From Isosphaeraceae bacterium EP7 (GTDB lineage: Bacteria; Planctomycetota; Planctomycetia; Isosphaerales; Isosphaeraceae), in assembly GCA_038400315.1 (NCBI GenBank), contig CP151667.1, positions 5,033,174 through 5,097,173 on the forward strand: a stretch of 64,000 nt of DNA, in the 5' to 3' direction. The first letter of the stretch is position 1; every line of letters begins with the position of its first letter. The notes beneath the pieces were generated by a model. It saw nothing but the letters and a program-made list of their open reading frames with translations, searched no databases and was not told the origin of the DNA. Shown piece after piece: positions 45,025-52,956 of the stretch. The position numbers and the translations under genes are program-made.

Positions 45025-46578
45025 ATGCCCCATCGCCTTTCGACATACCTCCTGTTCGCCGTGATGATCATGGCAGGCCCGAAGCTCCCGGCGTACGGGC
45101 AGGCGGTCGAGGTTGACGCAGGTGAATTGACCAAGCGAGAGGACCTCGTCGGCAAGGAAGTGATCGTCGACGACCGTCTTGTCTACTTCCAGGAACACAA
45201 AGGGCGGGGTTACGACGAGATCACGCTGAAACGAACCCCGGCCCTGATTCGCCTTCCACGTAGGCTCAGGCCAGCCCAGCAGCCGAACGTAAAGACGATC
45301 AGGCTAAACGGCACGCTCGGCCACGAGGGAGGGCGATGGACGATCGATGTCCTTTCCTGGGAAGGTCTTCCGTCGGAGATCGAGCGCATCGACAAGGCCG
45401 TCGGTGCGCTCCCTCCCGGTGATTTCGAGGGGCGGGTACGCTGGGGCCAGTGGGCCGAGCGGCGTGGCCTGGCGTATCACGATGATGCCTTGGTTGGTCG
45501 CGGTCGGGAACTAGCCATCGAAGCGCTACGGATCGAGGCGGAACAGCCGGCCAGCGACAAGCCTGCGCGCTGGCTCGCGCTGGCCAGATCGGCTAAGGAA
45601 CGCGGGATCGAGGAGCCTGAACCGTCTTCATTGGCACATCGGGCCTTTCGAGACCTGCTCGAGCGGGCGAAGTCGGCTGAGGCCGTCGCCCCCCTTCCCG
45701 ACCGGATCGCCGAATTCTTGCCCTCATCAAGGGAACCTCGCCCCGACGCTCTGACCGCCTGGGACGCCCTCTATCGTCGAGACCCGGAGAAGGCCTACCG
45801 GTCGGCCTCTCTCGAGGCGAGAAGGTTGCTCGACCGTCGATTGATGGCGGACGCCTTGCAACGGGGCTTCGAACTCTCACTAAAGGAAAATCCTTCCGAG
45901 GGCCTGAAACTTGCCGACCGTGCCGACGAGAAGCTCCCCGATCGTCCGGATGTGGCTGCCGGTCTCAGGCTCAAGGGGATCGACTCGATCTCGAATGAAC
46001 TTGGGACGCTGAGACAGGAAGAAGTTCAATCTCTGGCCAACCGGCTGCGGGTCGACTTGAAAGACCCCGATCGAGCACGCAAGCTGCTCAAAGATTGGCT
46101 CGACGAACGGCGCTCACACCGCCTTGGCTCCTCGGATTCAGAGGGAAGGACGCTCCTGGCCTCGCTCTATGAGTCGATGCTCGGAGATCGCAAGACCGCC
46201 TCCGACCTCCTCCACGAGGCCGCGAGCATCGACCCCGAGTCGAAGACAGTCGCCGATGCGTTTCGACGGCTGGGTTACCTGAAAGTCGACGGCCGCTGGA
46301 CGACGACGCGAGGCGCCGATGGGCGTTCGGAGAAGCTTCCTTCGACGCCCGGCTCGCCGGCCGATGGTCCTGGCGACTTGATCGCTCGCGGGATGACCCG
46401 TTCACAGGTCATGACGAAGCTGGGAGGCAAGCCGGATCGCGTCGTGAGGAATGCAACTCAGGGACAGGTTCTGGAACAATGGATTTATCGGGGCGAACGC
46501 AGGTCCCAGATCGTGAATTTCGTCCAGCGGCCGGGAGTGCCTCAGCCGACGGTCCTGGAATATTATTCCGTCCCCTGA
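45025..46578 (+). CDS. secreted repeat protein with a BamE/SmpA-like C-terminus
   Basis: A 517-residue protein with a signal peptide ending near LPAYGQA. The N-terminal 110 residues resemble a beta domain (LVGKEVIVDDRLVYFQE). The middle 300 residues are helical and likely tetratricopeptide-like (LLASLYESMLGDRKTASDLL, AASIDPESKTVADAF). The last 80 residues include IARGMTRSQVMTKLGGKPDR and LEQWIYRGERR, which recall SmpA/OmlA (BamE) folds. Function unknown; the protein should be periplasmic. It follows the membrane protein gene by 33 bases and is probably co-transcribed with it. Confidence 0.65.
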   Translation: MPHRLSTYLLFAVMIMAGPKLPAYGQAVEVDAGELTKREDLVGKEVIVDDRLVYFQEHKGRGYDEITLKRTPALIRLPRRLRPAQQPNVKTIRLNGTLGHEGGRWTIDVLSWEGLPSEIERIDKAVGALPPGDFEGRVRWGQWAERRGLAYHDDALVGRGRELAIEALRIEAEQPASDKPARWLALARSAKERGIEEPEPSSLAHRAFRDLLERAKSAEAVAPLPDRIAEFLPSSREPRPDALTAWDALYRRDPEKAYRSASLEARRLLDRRLMADALQRGFELSLKENPSEGLKLADRADEKLPDRPDVAAGLRLKGIDSISNELGTLRQEEVQSLANRLRVDLKDPDRARKLLKDWLDERRSHRLGSSDSEGRTLLASLYESMLGDRKTASDLLHEAASIDPESKTVADAFRRLGYLKVDGRWTTTRGADGRSEKLPSTPGSPADGPGDLIARGMTRSQVMTKLGGKPDRVVRNATQGQVLEQWIYRGERRSQIVNFVQRPGVPQPTVLEYYSVP

Positions 46579-46621
46579 ATCGACGTCCTCCCTGTGGCAG
46601 ATGACCTCTTACACGTGCTGT

Positions 46622-46644
46622 CGCGATGCTGTCGCGGTTTTTTT
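46622..46644 (+). terminator. weak intrinsic terminator
   Basis: CGCGA (46622-46626) pairs with TCGCG (46632-46636) around TGCTG, followed by GTTTTTTTG. The stem is only 5 bp but the T-run is strong. Confidence 0.55.
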
Positions 46645-47084
46645 GCATTCGCGAGTTTATTACCAGACCGCGATCACTTAACTCGTTGCGATCGAAACAT
46701 CTCGAGAAACTAGGGCGATCTTTTCGTGGCTCACCATTTTTGCTGGGGAGTGAACTAAAGTAAAGAATTCGGAGTCTAAGGGTGGACGGAAATTGTGCGA
46801 GTTGATCCGGAAAGCCCGGGTCTGGAAATTCCGCGAAAAAGTGGATCCGTTCAAACCTTTATCGTCACAGTGCGTAGAACTCTCACGGAAGGTTCGGGTG
46901 TCTGACGTCCTCGCCGTTCGGCGCGTCGTATGCTAGTACGGTTCACTTCCTCGAACCGGGACCGGCTCGATGCCTTGAAGCATGAGTCGAACGGATCGTA
47001 TTCGACGACGGCCGATCATCCGCCCAGCAGCTTGCACTGCCCATCCTCCGGCCGTTCGTTTTTCTCGGACCGACGCTTGATCAG

Positions 47085-47111
47085 GGTGTATTGGCGTCGT
47101 GCGTATACACC
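47085..47111. promoter_or_regulatory. 7-bp inverted repeat against the Shine-Dalgarno sequence
   Basis: GGTGTAT (47085-47091) and ATACACC (47105-47111) are perfect inverted copies 13 bases apart. The second arm directly abuts the AGGAGG ribosome-binding site of the DksA-like gene. It may be an operator or an mRNA hairpin. Confidence 0.5.
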
Positions 47112-47123
47112 AGGAGGCTGTCA

Positions 47124-47618
47124 ATGGCCCGCAAAGATGCTCTCCTCCGACTTCACGCGCGGCTGGTCACTCGCCGCGATGCCTTGCGTAAAGCCCTGAG
47201 CGGAGATGTCCAGGAATTTTACGACCTCGCCGCTTCCGACTTCGTCGGCGACCAGGTCGACGCGGCGGTCGATACCGCCAATGATGAAATCAGCACCCAG
47301 CTCGTTGAGATCGAGAGCCGGGAGCTTGGTCAGATCGAGCATGCCCTGGATCGGATTGTCAAGGGACTTTACGGTCGATGCGAGTTCTGCGGCGAGAAGA
47401 TCGCCGAGGCGAGGTTGAACGCACTCCCTTACACCAACTCTTGCATCGATTGCCAGCGAGAGAATGAGCGGACCGGCGGCCGTTACGGGGCTTCAGCCTC
47501 GACGCCCGATTCGGGCCGTTGGGCGAGTGTCTTCGGCAAGTCGAGCGACGACTCCGACGGCGATTCGCCGGTGAACCTGAGCGACTTCGAGCTCGATCTG
47601 AGTGAGACCGGGCGTTGA
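47124..47618 (+). CDS. TraR/DksA-type zinc-finger protein
   Basis: A 164-residue protein of the DksA/TraR family, which act on RNA polymerase or have unknown roles. Residues 1-75 form the coiled-coil hairpin (RLHARLVTRRDALRKALSGD), and the zinc finger follows as CEFCGEKI with CIDCQREN. The coiled-coil tip has AASDFVGDQVDAAVDTAND rather than the two-aspartate tip of true DksA, so it may not mediate the stringent response. A Ser/Asp-rich tail of 35 residues ends the protein. ATG 47124 has AGGAGG 7 bases upstream. Confidence 0.85.
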   Translation: MARKDALLRLHARLVTRRDALRKALSGDVQEFYDLAASDFVGDQVDAAVDTANDEISTQLVEIESRELGQIEHALDRIVKGLYGRCEFCGEKIAEARLNALPYTNSCIDCQRENERTGGRYGASASTPDSGRWASVFGKSSDDSDGDSPVNLSDFELDLSETGR

Positions 47619-47650
47619 GGTCTAGGATCGTCTCGCCGATGTACAACAGA

Positions 47651-47679
47651 CGGGCCACCGGGATGATACCGGCGGCCCG
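47651..47679. terminator. hairpin after the DksA-like gene
   Basis: Eleven positions on each side (47651-47661 with 47669-47679) pair with a single A-C mismatch, around a 7-base loop. No strong U-tract follows. Confidence 0.55.
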
Positions 47680-47712
47680 TCGCCGTTTGCGGCCGACTTC
47701 GACCGACAACTT

Positions 47713-47742
47713 TTGACTCTCCCCCTTCAAGCGATGTATATT
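47713..47742 (+). promoter_or_regulatory. sigma-70-type promoter for the protease-trpD unit
   Basis: TTGACT (47713-47718) and TATATT (47737-47742) are 18 bases apart. The next start codon is 168 bases downstream. Confidence 0.6.
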
Positions 47743-47910
47743 GACCAGGGCTTGCCTTACCGTGGGCCTCATGAGATGTCGCGAATGACAGTTTCGCTCG
47801 CTTGAAAGCCCGGCTCGAAACGTCTGGATCTGGGGATCATTCCCTGCCCGACCGAGCCGAGACCAGCCGTGGCGAGTGCCCCGAAGATCCTGGAACGGAG
47901 CCGGCCGCCC

Positions 47911-49212
47911 ATGTCGCGACCTTCCGCTTGGTTAGGGGCGATCCTCGCCCTAGGCATCGGCCTCGGGCTTGGCCTCAGCATGGGACATGGTGGCCGCTCT
48001 CTGGTCGCCCAATCCGTCGGCGTTCCCGCGGCCAACACTGAAGCGGCAACCGTCGCGAACGCGGCCCAGGCCGCCGGCCGAACGGCCGATGACGTGGCCC
48101 TCTACGGGCAGCTCAGCAAACAATATGAGCAGTTCGCCTCGGTCAATCGGACGTTCGAGCTCGTCTCACGCGCCGTCTCGCCTTCGGTCGTGCACATCGT
48201 GGCCAAGAAGTCCCACAAACGCGACGACGCCCAGAAGCTCGCGTTCGAGGAGACCGGATCGGGCGTCCTTGTCCGGGACCCAACCCGTAACGGCAGTTAC
48301 GTCCTGACGAATAACCACGTCGTGGAGGGGGCCGTCGCCAATGAGATCGACGTGTTCCTGCACGATGGCCGCTCGCTCAAGCCGACGCGAGTCTGGCTCG
48401 ACGCCAAGGCGGATATTGGCGTGCTCCTGCTCCCAGATTCGAGCCTTCCAGCTGCCCGACTCGGCGATAGTGACGACGTCGCCGTCGGTTCCTGGGTCCT
48501 GGCGCTAGGAAGTCCATTCGGACTCACCCATTCGGTGACCCAGGGGATTATCAGCGCCCGGGGCAGGCACGAACAGGAATTGCAGGACGACGGCGTTGAG
48601 AATCAAGACTTCTTGCAGACAGACGCGGCCATCAATCCGGGCAACTCCGGCGGCCCGCTGGTCAACATGAAGGGCGAGGTGATCGGGATCAATACGGCCA
48701 TCGCCTCCAACGGCGGCGGCAGCGAAGGGGTCGGCTTCAGCATCCCGATCAATCTCGCTCGCTGGATCATGGACCAGCTGATTGCGTCGGGCAAGGTGAG
48801 CCGAGGCCGGATTGGCGTCGTCCTGGATGACGTCCGTCCCGAACAGGCCCTCAAGTTGGGCCTTCCCAGGCCAAGGGGGGCTACCGTCCTTAACGTCCAG
48901 GCCGACTCGCCAGCTTCCAAGGCGGGAATGCACGATGGCGACGTGATCCTGCGATTTAATAGCGTCGAAGTGGTGGACCTCAACCATCTGATAAACCTGG
49001 TGTCGATGGCCCCGATTGGCCGGTCGGCTCACGTGATCCTCTGGCGTGAACGCCACGAGCTGGCCGTGCAGGTCACGATCGCATCGAAGGACCAGAGCAT
49101 CGCGCTCGGCCCCGACGAAGTTCCCAAGCTCGGCCGTGATGGCTTCTTGCGACGCCCGAACCGTCCAGGGCAGCCCCAGGCCCCGAAAACCGAGGAATCG
49201 CAATACCCGTGA
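47911..49212 (+). CDS. HtrA/Deg-type serine protease with one PDZ domain
   Basis: A 433-residue exported or membrane-anchored protease. The N-terminal hydrophobic segment (AWLGAILALGIGLGLGLSMG) is a signal anchor. The trypsin-like domain has His in TNNHVVEG (about 135), Asp in AKADIGVLLL (about 168) and Ser in NPGNSGGPLVNM (about 245). One PDZ domain follows (ADSPASKAGMHDGDVILRF). It should degrade or chaperone misfolded envelope proteins. The frame is open to GTG 47869; ATG 47911 has ACGGAG about 10 bases upstream and gives the basic residue before the hydrophobic segment. Its stop overlaps the trpD start. Confidence 0.92.
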   Translation: MSRPSAWLGAILALGIGLGLGLSMGHGGRSLVAQSVGVPAANTEAATVANAAQAAGRTADDVALYGQLSKQYEQFASVNRTFELVSRAVSPSVVHIVAKKSHKRDDAQKLAFEETGSGVLVRDPTRNGSYVLTNNHVVEGAVANEIDVFLHDGRSLKPTRVWLDAKADIGVLLLPDSSLPAARLGDSDDVAVGSWVLALGSPFGLTHSVTQGIISARGRHEQELQDDGVENQDFLQTDAAINPGNSGGPLVNMKGEVIGINTAIASNGGGSEGVGFSIPINLARWIMDQLIASGKVSRGRIGVVLDDVRPEQALKLGLPRPRGATVLNVQADSPASKAGMHDGDVILRFNSVEVVDLNHLINLVSMAPIGRSAHVILWRERHELAVQVTIASKDQSIALGPDEVPKLGRDGFLRRPNRPGQPQAPKTEESQYP

Positions 49213-50246
49213 CGGCCCCTCTGCGCGACTGCCTGGCGAGGCTTGGCGCCGGGCTGAATCTCTCGACCGAAGCCGTTCGAGATGCGGTCGATTCGATCAT
49301 GGCAGGGGAGGATATCTCTCCCTCGCTCATCGCCGCGTTTCTCACCGGCCTCGCCGTCAAGGGAGAGACGGCCGACGAGTTACTCGGTGTTCTCAGCGCG
49401 GTCCGAGCCCGGATGGCTTCGCCGTTCAACCCGCTCCCGGGCGACGTCCCCATCCTGGATACGTGCGGCACTGGAGGCGACCTGACCCATACATTCAACA
49501 TCTCGACGGCCTCGGCCATCGTGGTTGCTGCATGCGGGGTCCGGGTGGCCAAGCACGGGAACAGGGCGGCCTCGGGCAGCTCTGGCAGCTCGGATGTCCT
49601 GAGCTGCCTTGGCCTCAAGCTCGACCCTGGCCCCGAGATTCTTCGATGCTGCCTGGAAGAACTCGGGATCGCGTTCCTTTTCGCTCCCCGATTCCACCCG
49701 TCACTCGGCGCGGTCGCCCCGGTGCGCAGGCAACTGCCATTCCGGACAGTCTTCAATCTGATCGGCCCGCTGGCCAATCCTGCCTCGCCGACTCATCAGC
49801 TAATAGGCGTGTCCGCGGCCCGTCCTGCCGACCTGATGGCGGAAGCTCTCACCCGGCTGCCAATCCGTCGGTCTGCGGTTGTGACCGGCGCAAAGGGGCT
49901 CGACGAGGTCTCGCTCGACGGGCCGACGGTGGTCAGGCTTGTGGAGGGTGGAGAGGTTAGTTGCATGACCTGGCAGCCCGAGGATTTCGGATTGCCCAGG
50001 ACGGGGACTGAAGGGGTCCGCGTCGGCGGCCCAGAGGAGAGCGCCGGTATCATTCGCTCGGTCCTGGAAGGGCACGACGGCCCCGCGCGCTGGCTGGTCC
50101 TGGCCAATGCGGCGGCCGCCCTCTGGGTTGTCGATCCCTCGGGAGGTCTGACAGCCGGCGTGAAGCGCGCTCAGGAGGCCCTCGATTCGGGCCGTGCCGC
50201 GCGTCTACTCTCCGACTGGACCGCTCTCAGTCAGCGAGCGTGTTAG
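49209..50246 (+). CDS. trpD: anthranilate phosphoribosyltransferase
   Basis: Transfers phosphoribose from PRPP to anthranilate in tryptophan synthesis. Motifs: DTCGTGGDLTHTFNISTASA (PRPP loop), KHGNRAASGSSGSSDVL (anthranilate site) and RTVFNLIGPLANPASPTHQL, all typical of TrpD. The 345-residue length is normal. The start is GTG 49209, overlapping the protease stop by four bases (GTGA). No other trp gene is in the window. Its 3' end overlaps the convergent acetyltransferase gene by 20 bases. Confidence 0.95.
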   Translation: MTAPLRDCLARLGAGLNLSTEAVRDAVDSIMAGEDISPSLIAAFLTGLAVKGETADELLGVLSAVRARMASPFNPLPGDVPILDTCGTGGDLTHTFNISTASAIVVAACGVRVAKHGNRAASGSSGSSDVLSCLGLKLDPGPEILRCCLEELGIAFLFAPRFHPSLGAVAPVRRQLPFRTVFNLIGPLANPASPTHQLIGVSAARPADLMAEALTRLPIRRSAVVTGAKGLDEVSLDGPTVVRLVEGGEVSCMTWQPEDFGLPRTGTEGVRVGGPEESAGIIRSVLEGHDGPARWLVLANAAAALWVVDPSGGLTAGVKRAQEALDSGRAARLLSDWTALSQRAC

Positions 50247-50733
50247 CCGGGACGATCCAGAGATCTTCGAACACGTCGTACCCGGCCGGATTCAGCCCGA
50301 GGGCAAGATAAGTTGCCCTTGCCGGCCCATTCTGATGCTCGACATAGAGTCGGATTCCGATGACGTCGCTGGTGGATTTGGCCGCCTCATGGACCGACCG
50401 GTAGAGGGATCGGAAAACCCCGCGGCTCCTTCCTGGCTCGGCGACGTAGACGCTTTGAAGCCACCAGATCCAGCCGCAACGCCAGTCGCTCCACTCGCGG
50501 GTGACGGCGATCTGGCCGATCACCGCTCCCTCCTCTTCAGCAACCCAGTAGCGAAGGCGCTCGGGGTCTGCGAGTGCCGCGACGAGACCACGCCTGAGAA
50601 CCTGAGCGTCGAGCTCCTTGGACTCGGTCTCGGAGGCGAGGGCCCGATTGAAGACGACGAGGACGTCTATGTCTTCGGGGCGTGCGTCGCGAATGGTCCA
50701 GCGGGCCGGGCCTCGATCGATGAATGGGCTCAA
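50227..50733 (-). CDS. GNAT family N-acetyltransferase
   Basis: A 168-residue acetyl-CoA-dependent acetyltransferase. IRDARPEDIDVLVVFNRALA is the beta1-alpha1 region, IGQIAVTREWSDWRCGWIWW the core strands, and SVYVAEPGRSRGVFRSLYR holds a GNAT motif A variant (Q/R-x-x-G-x). The final strands are VIGIRLYVEHQNGPARATYL and GLNPAGYDVFED. Substrate unknown. The start is TTG 50733, overlapping the rhomboid stop (TTGA), with AGGGGTGA upstream. This shows translational coupling to the rhomboid gene. The 3' end overlaps trpD. Confidence 0.85.
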   Translation of the reverse strand: MSPFIDRGPARWTIRDARPEDIDVLVVFNRALASETESKELDAQVLRRGLVAALADPERLRYWVAEEEGAVIGQIAVTREWSDWRCGWIWWLQSVYVAEPGRSRGVFRSLYRSVHEAAKSTSDVIGIRLYVEHQNGPARATYLALGLNPAGYDVFEDLWIVPANTLAD

Positions 50734-51668
50734 CGCCGTTCACCCCTGCGGTTGCGAGCCCTTCGGCTGGCTTCCTGGAGGATCCGATGATCGTCCTCGG
50801 TCAACCCAGTACGGCCTTCCCGAGCGATCTTGGCGAGCACCTCGTCGAGCTTGGCTTCGAGTTGATCTTCGGTGGCCACCACCGTGGGAGCCGATCGGGT
50901 CGACTCGGCCACCTCGGGGGTCCAGGTCGGCCCTCCGGACGAGACTCGTGTGCTGGGCATTTCCATCGGCTCGGGACGAACGATCCGGAATTTTGGCCGC
51001 CGCCGCCTGCCCAGGTCCAACCTGGAGAATCGCAGGTCGCCAACCTTGTAAAGATAGCCGTAGAGAGCGCCTCCCAAGTGCGAGGCCACGGCAACCTGAC
51101 CGGCGGTCCCCTGGAAGAGTTGGAGCGTCTGGAAGCTCAGATAGATGGTCAGGAGCAGCCAGATTTCGAGGGGAAGGACGAAGAAGAGCAAGACTTCGCG
51201 GCGCGGATAATACGTGGCATACAGGACGAACAGGGCCGTGGTGGCCCCTGATGCACCGATCATCGCATGCGTACGAATGTCTGCATGCGATCCGAAATAG
51301 TCCGCCAAGGCCCAGCAGAGCGTGGAGAAGACGGCTGCGCCCAGGTACATGATGGTGAAGTCGCGACTGCCGTAGATCGATTCCAGGTCGCGGCCGAACC
51401 ACCAGAGGATGAGCATGTTGAACAGGATGTGAAGCGGGTCGCGGACGTTGTGCAGGAACGTGGCGGTCAGGAGCCGCCAGACCTGAAACTGCTCGAAGAT
51501 CAAGGCACTCTGTGCATCGAACGCCTGCTGCAGCGTCGGTATCAGGACGCTGGCGACGTATGCGACCACATTGATCAAAATCAGGGCCTTGCACGCGGGG
51601 GCGACCCCGGAGAAGAGCCCGAAGCCTCGCGAGTCGTCGCGGTAATACTCGCGGTCGTAGATCCCCAT
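50730..51668 (-). CDS. rhomboid family intramembrane serine protease
   Basis: A 312-residue membrane protease cutting transmembrane substrates. There are about six helices in the first 220 residues. Features: HILFNMLILWWFGRDLESIY (HxxxN helix), GASGATTALFVLY with the catalytic Ser (about residue 137), and ASHLGGALYGYLY with the catalytic His (about 195). The cytoplasmic C-terminal 90 residues are charged and ends RNRRGERR. The frame is open to 51953, but ATG 51668 (MGIYDREYY) has GGAG upstream and is the typical planctomycete start. It is followed by the GNAT gene in overlap. Confidence 0.93.
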   Translation of the reverse strand: MGIYDREYYRDDSRGFGLFSGVAPACKALILINVVAYVASVLIPTLQQAFDAQSALIFEQFQVWRLLTATFLHNVRDPLHILFNMLILWWFGRDLESIYGSRDFTIMYLGAAVFSTLCWALADYFGSHADIRTHAMIGASGATTALFVLYATYYPRREVLLFFVLPLEIWLLLTIYLSFQTLQLFQGTAGQVAVASHLGGALYGYLYKVGDLRFSRLDLGRRRRPKFRIVRPEPMEMPSTRVSSGGPTWTPEVAESTRSAPTVVATEDQLEAKLDEVLAKIAREGRTGLTEDDHRILQEASRRARNRRGERR

Positions 51669-51831
51669 GATCGCTCCGGCGACGGTCGGGCCCGGTCTCG
51701 CGTGCGAGGCGGCAGCATCACGTTTATCATCGGCGCCATCGCCGCTACTGTCAACGGGTGGAAAGGCCCGGCGTGACGACCGGCGTCGGGCCGGAAAAAT
51801 CGCGAGGTGAGGCCTACGTCCCCCGCACGCC

Positions 51832-52206
51832 TCAATCCGACAGGAGGGCGTCGATCGCCTCGCGTTTGTTGGCGTAGATCGGCCAGACCATATCGAGCGA
51901 GGTGAGGTGGAGCAGCTCGCGTGCGTGCGGAGAAACCCCCGCCAACGCGACACTCCCCCCCTTGGCGGTGGCGGACTTCCAGCATCGGAGGAGGAAGCCG
52001 ATGAAGACCGAGCCGAAGTAGTTGACCCCGCTGAGGTCGAAGATAATCTGCGGCTCGGCCTCGGCCAGGACCGGACCCATGACGAGTCGCGCGGCCTGAC
52101 TCTGATTCTCGAAATCCATCGTCTCGAGCGAGGGAGAGGCCGTGACGATCGTCACGTCGCCTCGCCGCTCGATGGTGAACGCGTCGGTGAGCTGCGGTTC
52201 TGCCAT
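51832..52206 (-). CDS. STAS domain protein (anti-sigma factor antagonist-like)
   Basis: A 124-residue single STAS domain, as in SpoIIAA/RsbV. Beta strands GDVTIVTASPSL and PQIIFDLSGVNYFGSVFIGF form the core. The position normally holding the phosphorylated Ser (DSSG) reads YFGSVF, so the equivalent may be the Ser after Gly. The ending ANKREAIDAL is usual. No partner kinase or sigma factor is adjacent in the window. It lies upstream of the rhomboid gene on the same strand, with a 163-base gap. The start is ATG 52206. Confidence 0.85.
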   Translation of the reverse strand: MAEPQLTDAFTIERRGDVTIVTASPSLETMDFENQSQAARLVMGPVLAEAEPQIIFDLSGVNYFGSVFIGFLLRCWKSATAKGGSVALAGVSPHARELLHLTSLDMVWPIYANKREAIDALLSD

Positions 52207-52306
52207 GGCGAGAGGCCCGGTGAGGTCGCGATGTCCGACAGTCCATTTTGTTGGACTGGATCAGACTAAGGGCGACGGGGCCCGACTCACAAGGTCAAAC
52301 CAACGC

Positions 52307-52534
52307 TCAGGCCGAAGGGCGACTTTCGGAGAAGGCGCGGACGACCTGGTAGAGATCGTTGCTGACGAGCAGCTGGTCGTCCTCGAAGTCGCGCAGCCAG
52401 ACGTAATTGTCGCGATAGGCCTGGGCCAGCAGGGCGTAAAGCTCCGCGAGGCGGATGGGGACGACCGGTAGATGATCCTCGGCGTTTGAGTCTTCGTCGG
52501 GATGCGGGAAGACGCGGAGACGAGCTGTGGCCAT
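52307..52534 (-). CDS. small acidic hypothetical protein
   Basis: A 75-residue protein, not recognised. It reads MATARLRVFPHPDEDSNAED, then a helical part LYALLAQAYRDNYVWLRDFE and SNDLYQVVRAF. The frame is open back to 52840, but ATG 52534 has AAGGGG 9 bases upstream and the upstream residues look random. No signal or membrane segment is present. It lies 100 bases upstream of the STAS gene on the same strand and could be co-transcribed. Small proteins of this type occur in planctomycetes, but the role is unknown. Confidence 0.6.
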   Translation of the reverse strand: MATARLRVFPHPDEDSNAEDHLPVVPIRLAELYALLAQAYRDNYVWLRDFEDDQLLVSNDLYQVVRAFSESRPSA

Positions 52535-52956
52535 CGTGATAACCCCTTCCATGAGGTCGTGCTTCGGCGTCCGGCTGCCGGACACCTCCACTTTGCCAGC
52601 CCGGACCACGCGACCCGCCTCGGGGAGCATCGCCGTCGTCCGACCACCTTCTGCCATTCCGTCGAGAACTTTTATCGGGCATGGCGGAGGCCGGGCATGA
52701 ATTAAAGTGCGGAAAATCCGCGCGATCGTCGCAACCGACCCCCGATCGACTCTCTCCAACGGGGAGTTTGGGAATCGCGACTCGAGCGAACTCGCGAGAA
52801 GAGGCGGGTCGCAATTGGATTCCGGCGAAAAGACGGTCATACTGGCGGGTCCGTGAAGACGCTTTCCGCCCGCCGTCGCAAGAAGCGAGTCCTCTTAGAA
52901 TTACTTCGCCGATGGTCATAACCCCATCACCACGTGACACCCGGAGCCTACTCCCG
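52535..52956. other. intergenic region between divergent genes
   Basis: These 422 bases separate the small leftward gene from the DapA-family gene. The frame of the latter is open from 52681, but no start signal is seen before 52957. A short GCGGA/TCCGC hairpin lies at 52709-52721. Promoters for both directions should be here, but none was assigned. Confidence 0.45.

Larger units (their letters stand above)
46579..47123 (+). other. 545-base intergenic region
   Basis: No gene is supported. It starts with the hairpin and T-run listed separately and has an AT-rich stretch (46640-46770). The open frames on both strands have no ribosome-binding site or family-like content. Its last 40 bases contain an inverted repeat in front of the DksA-like gene. 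Confidence 0.5.
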
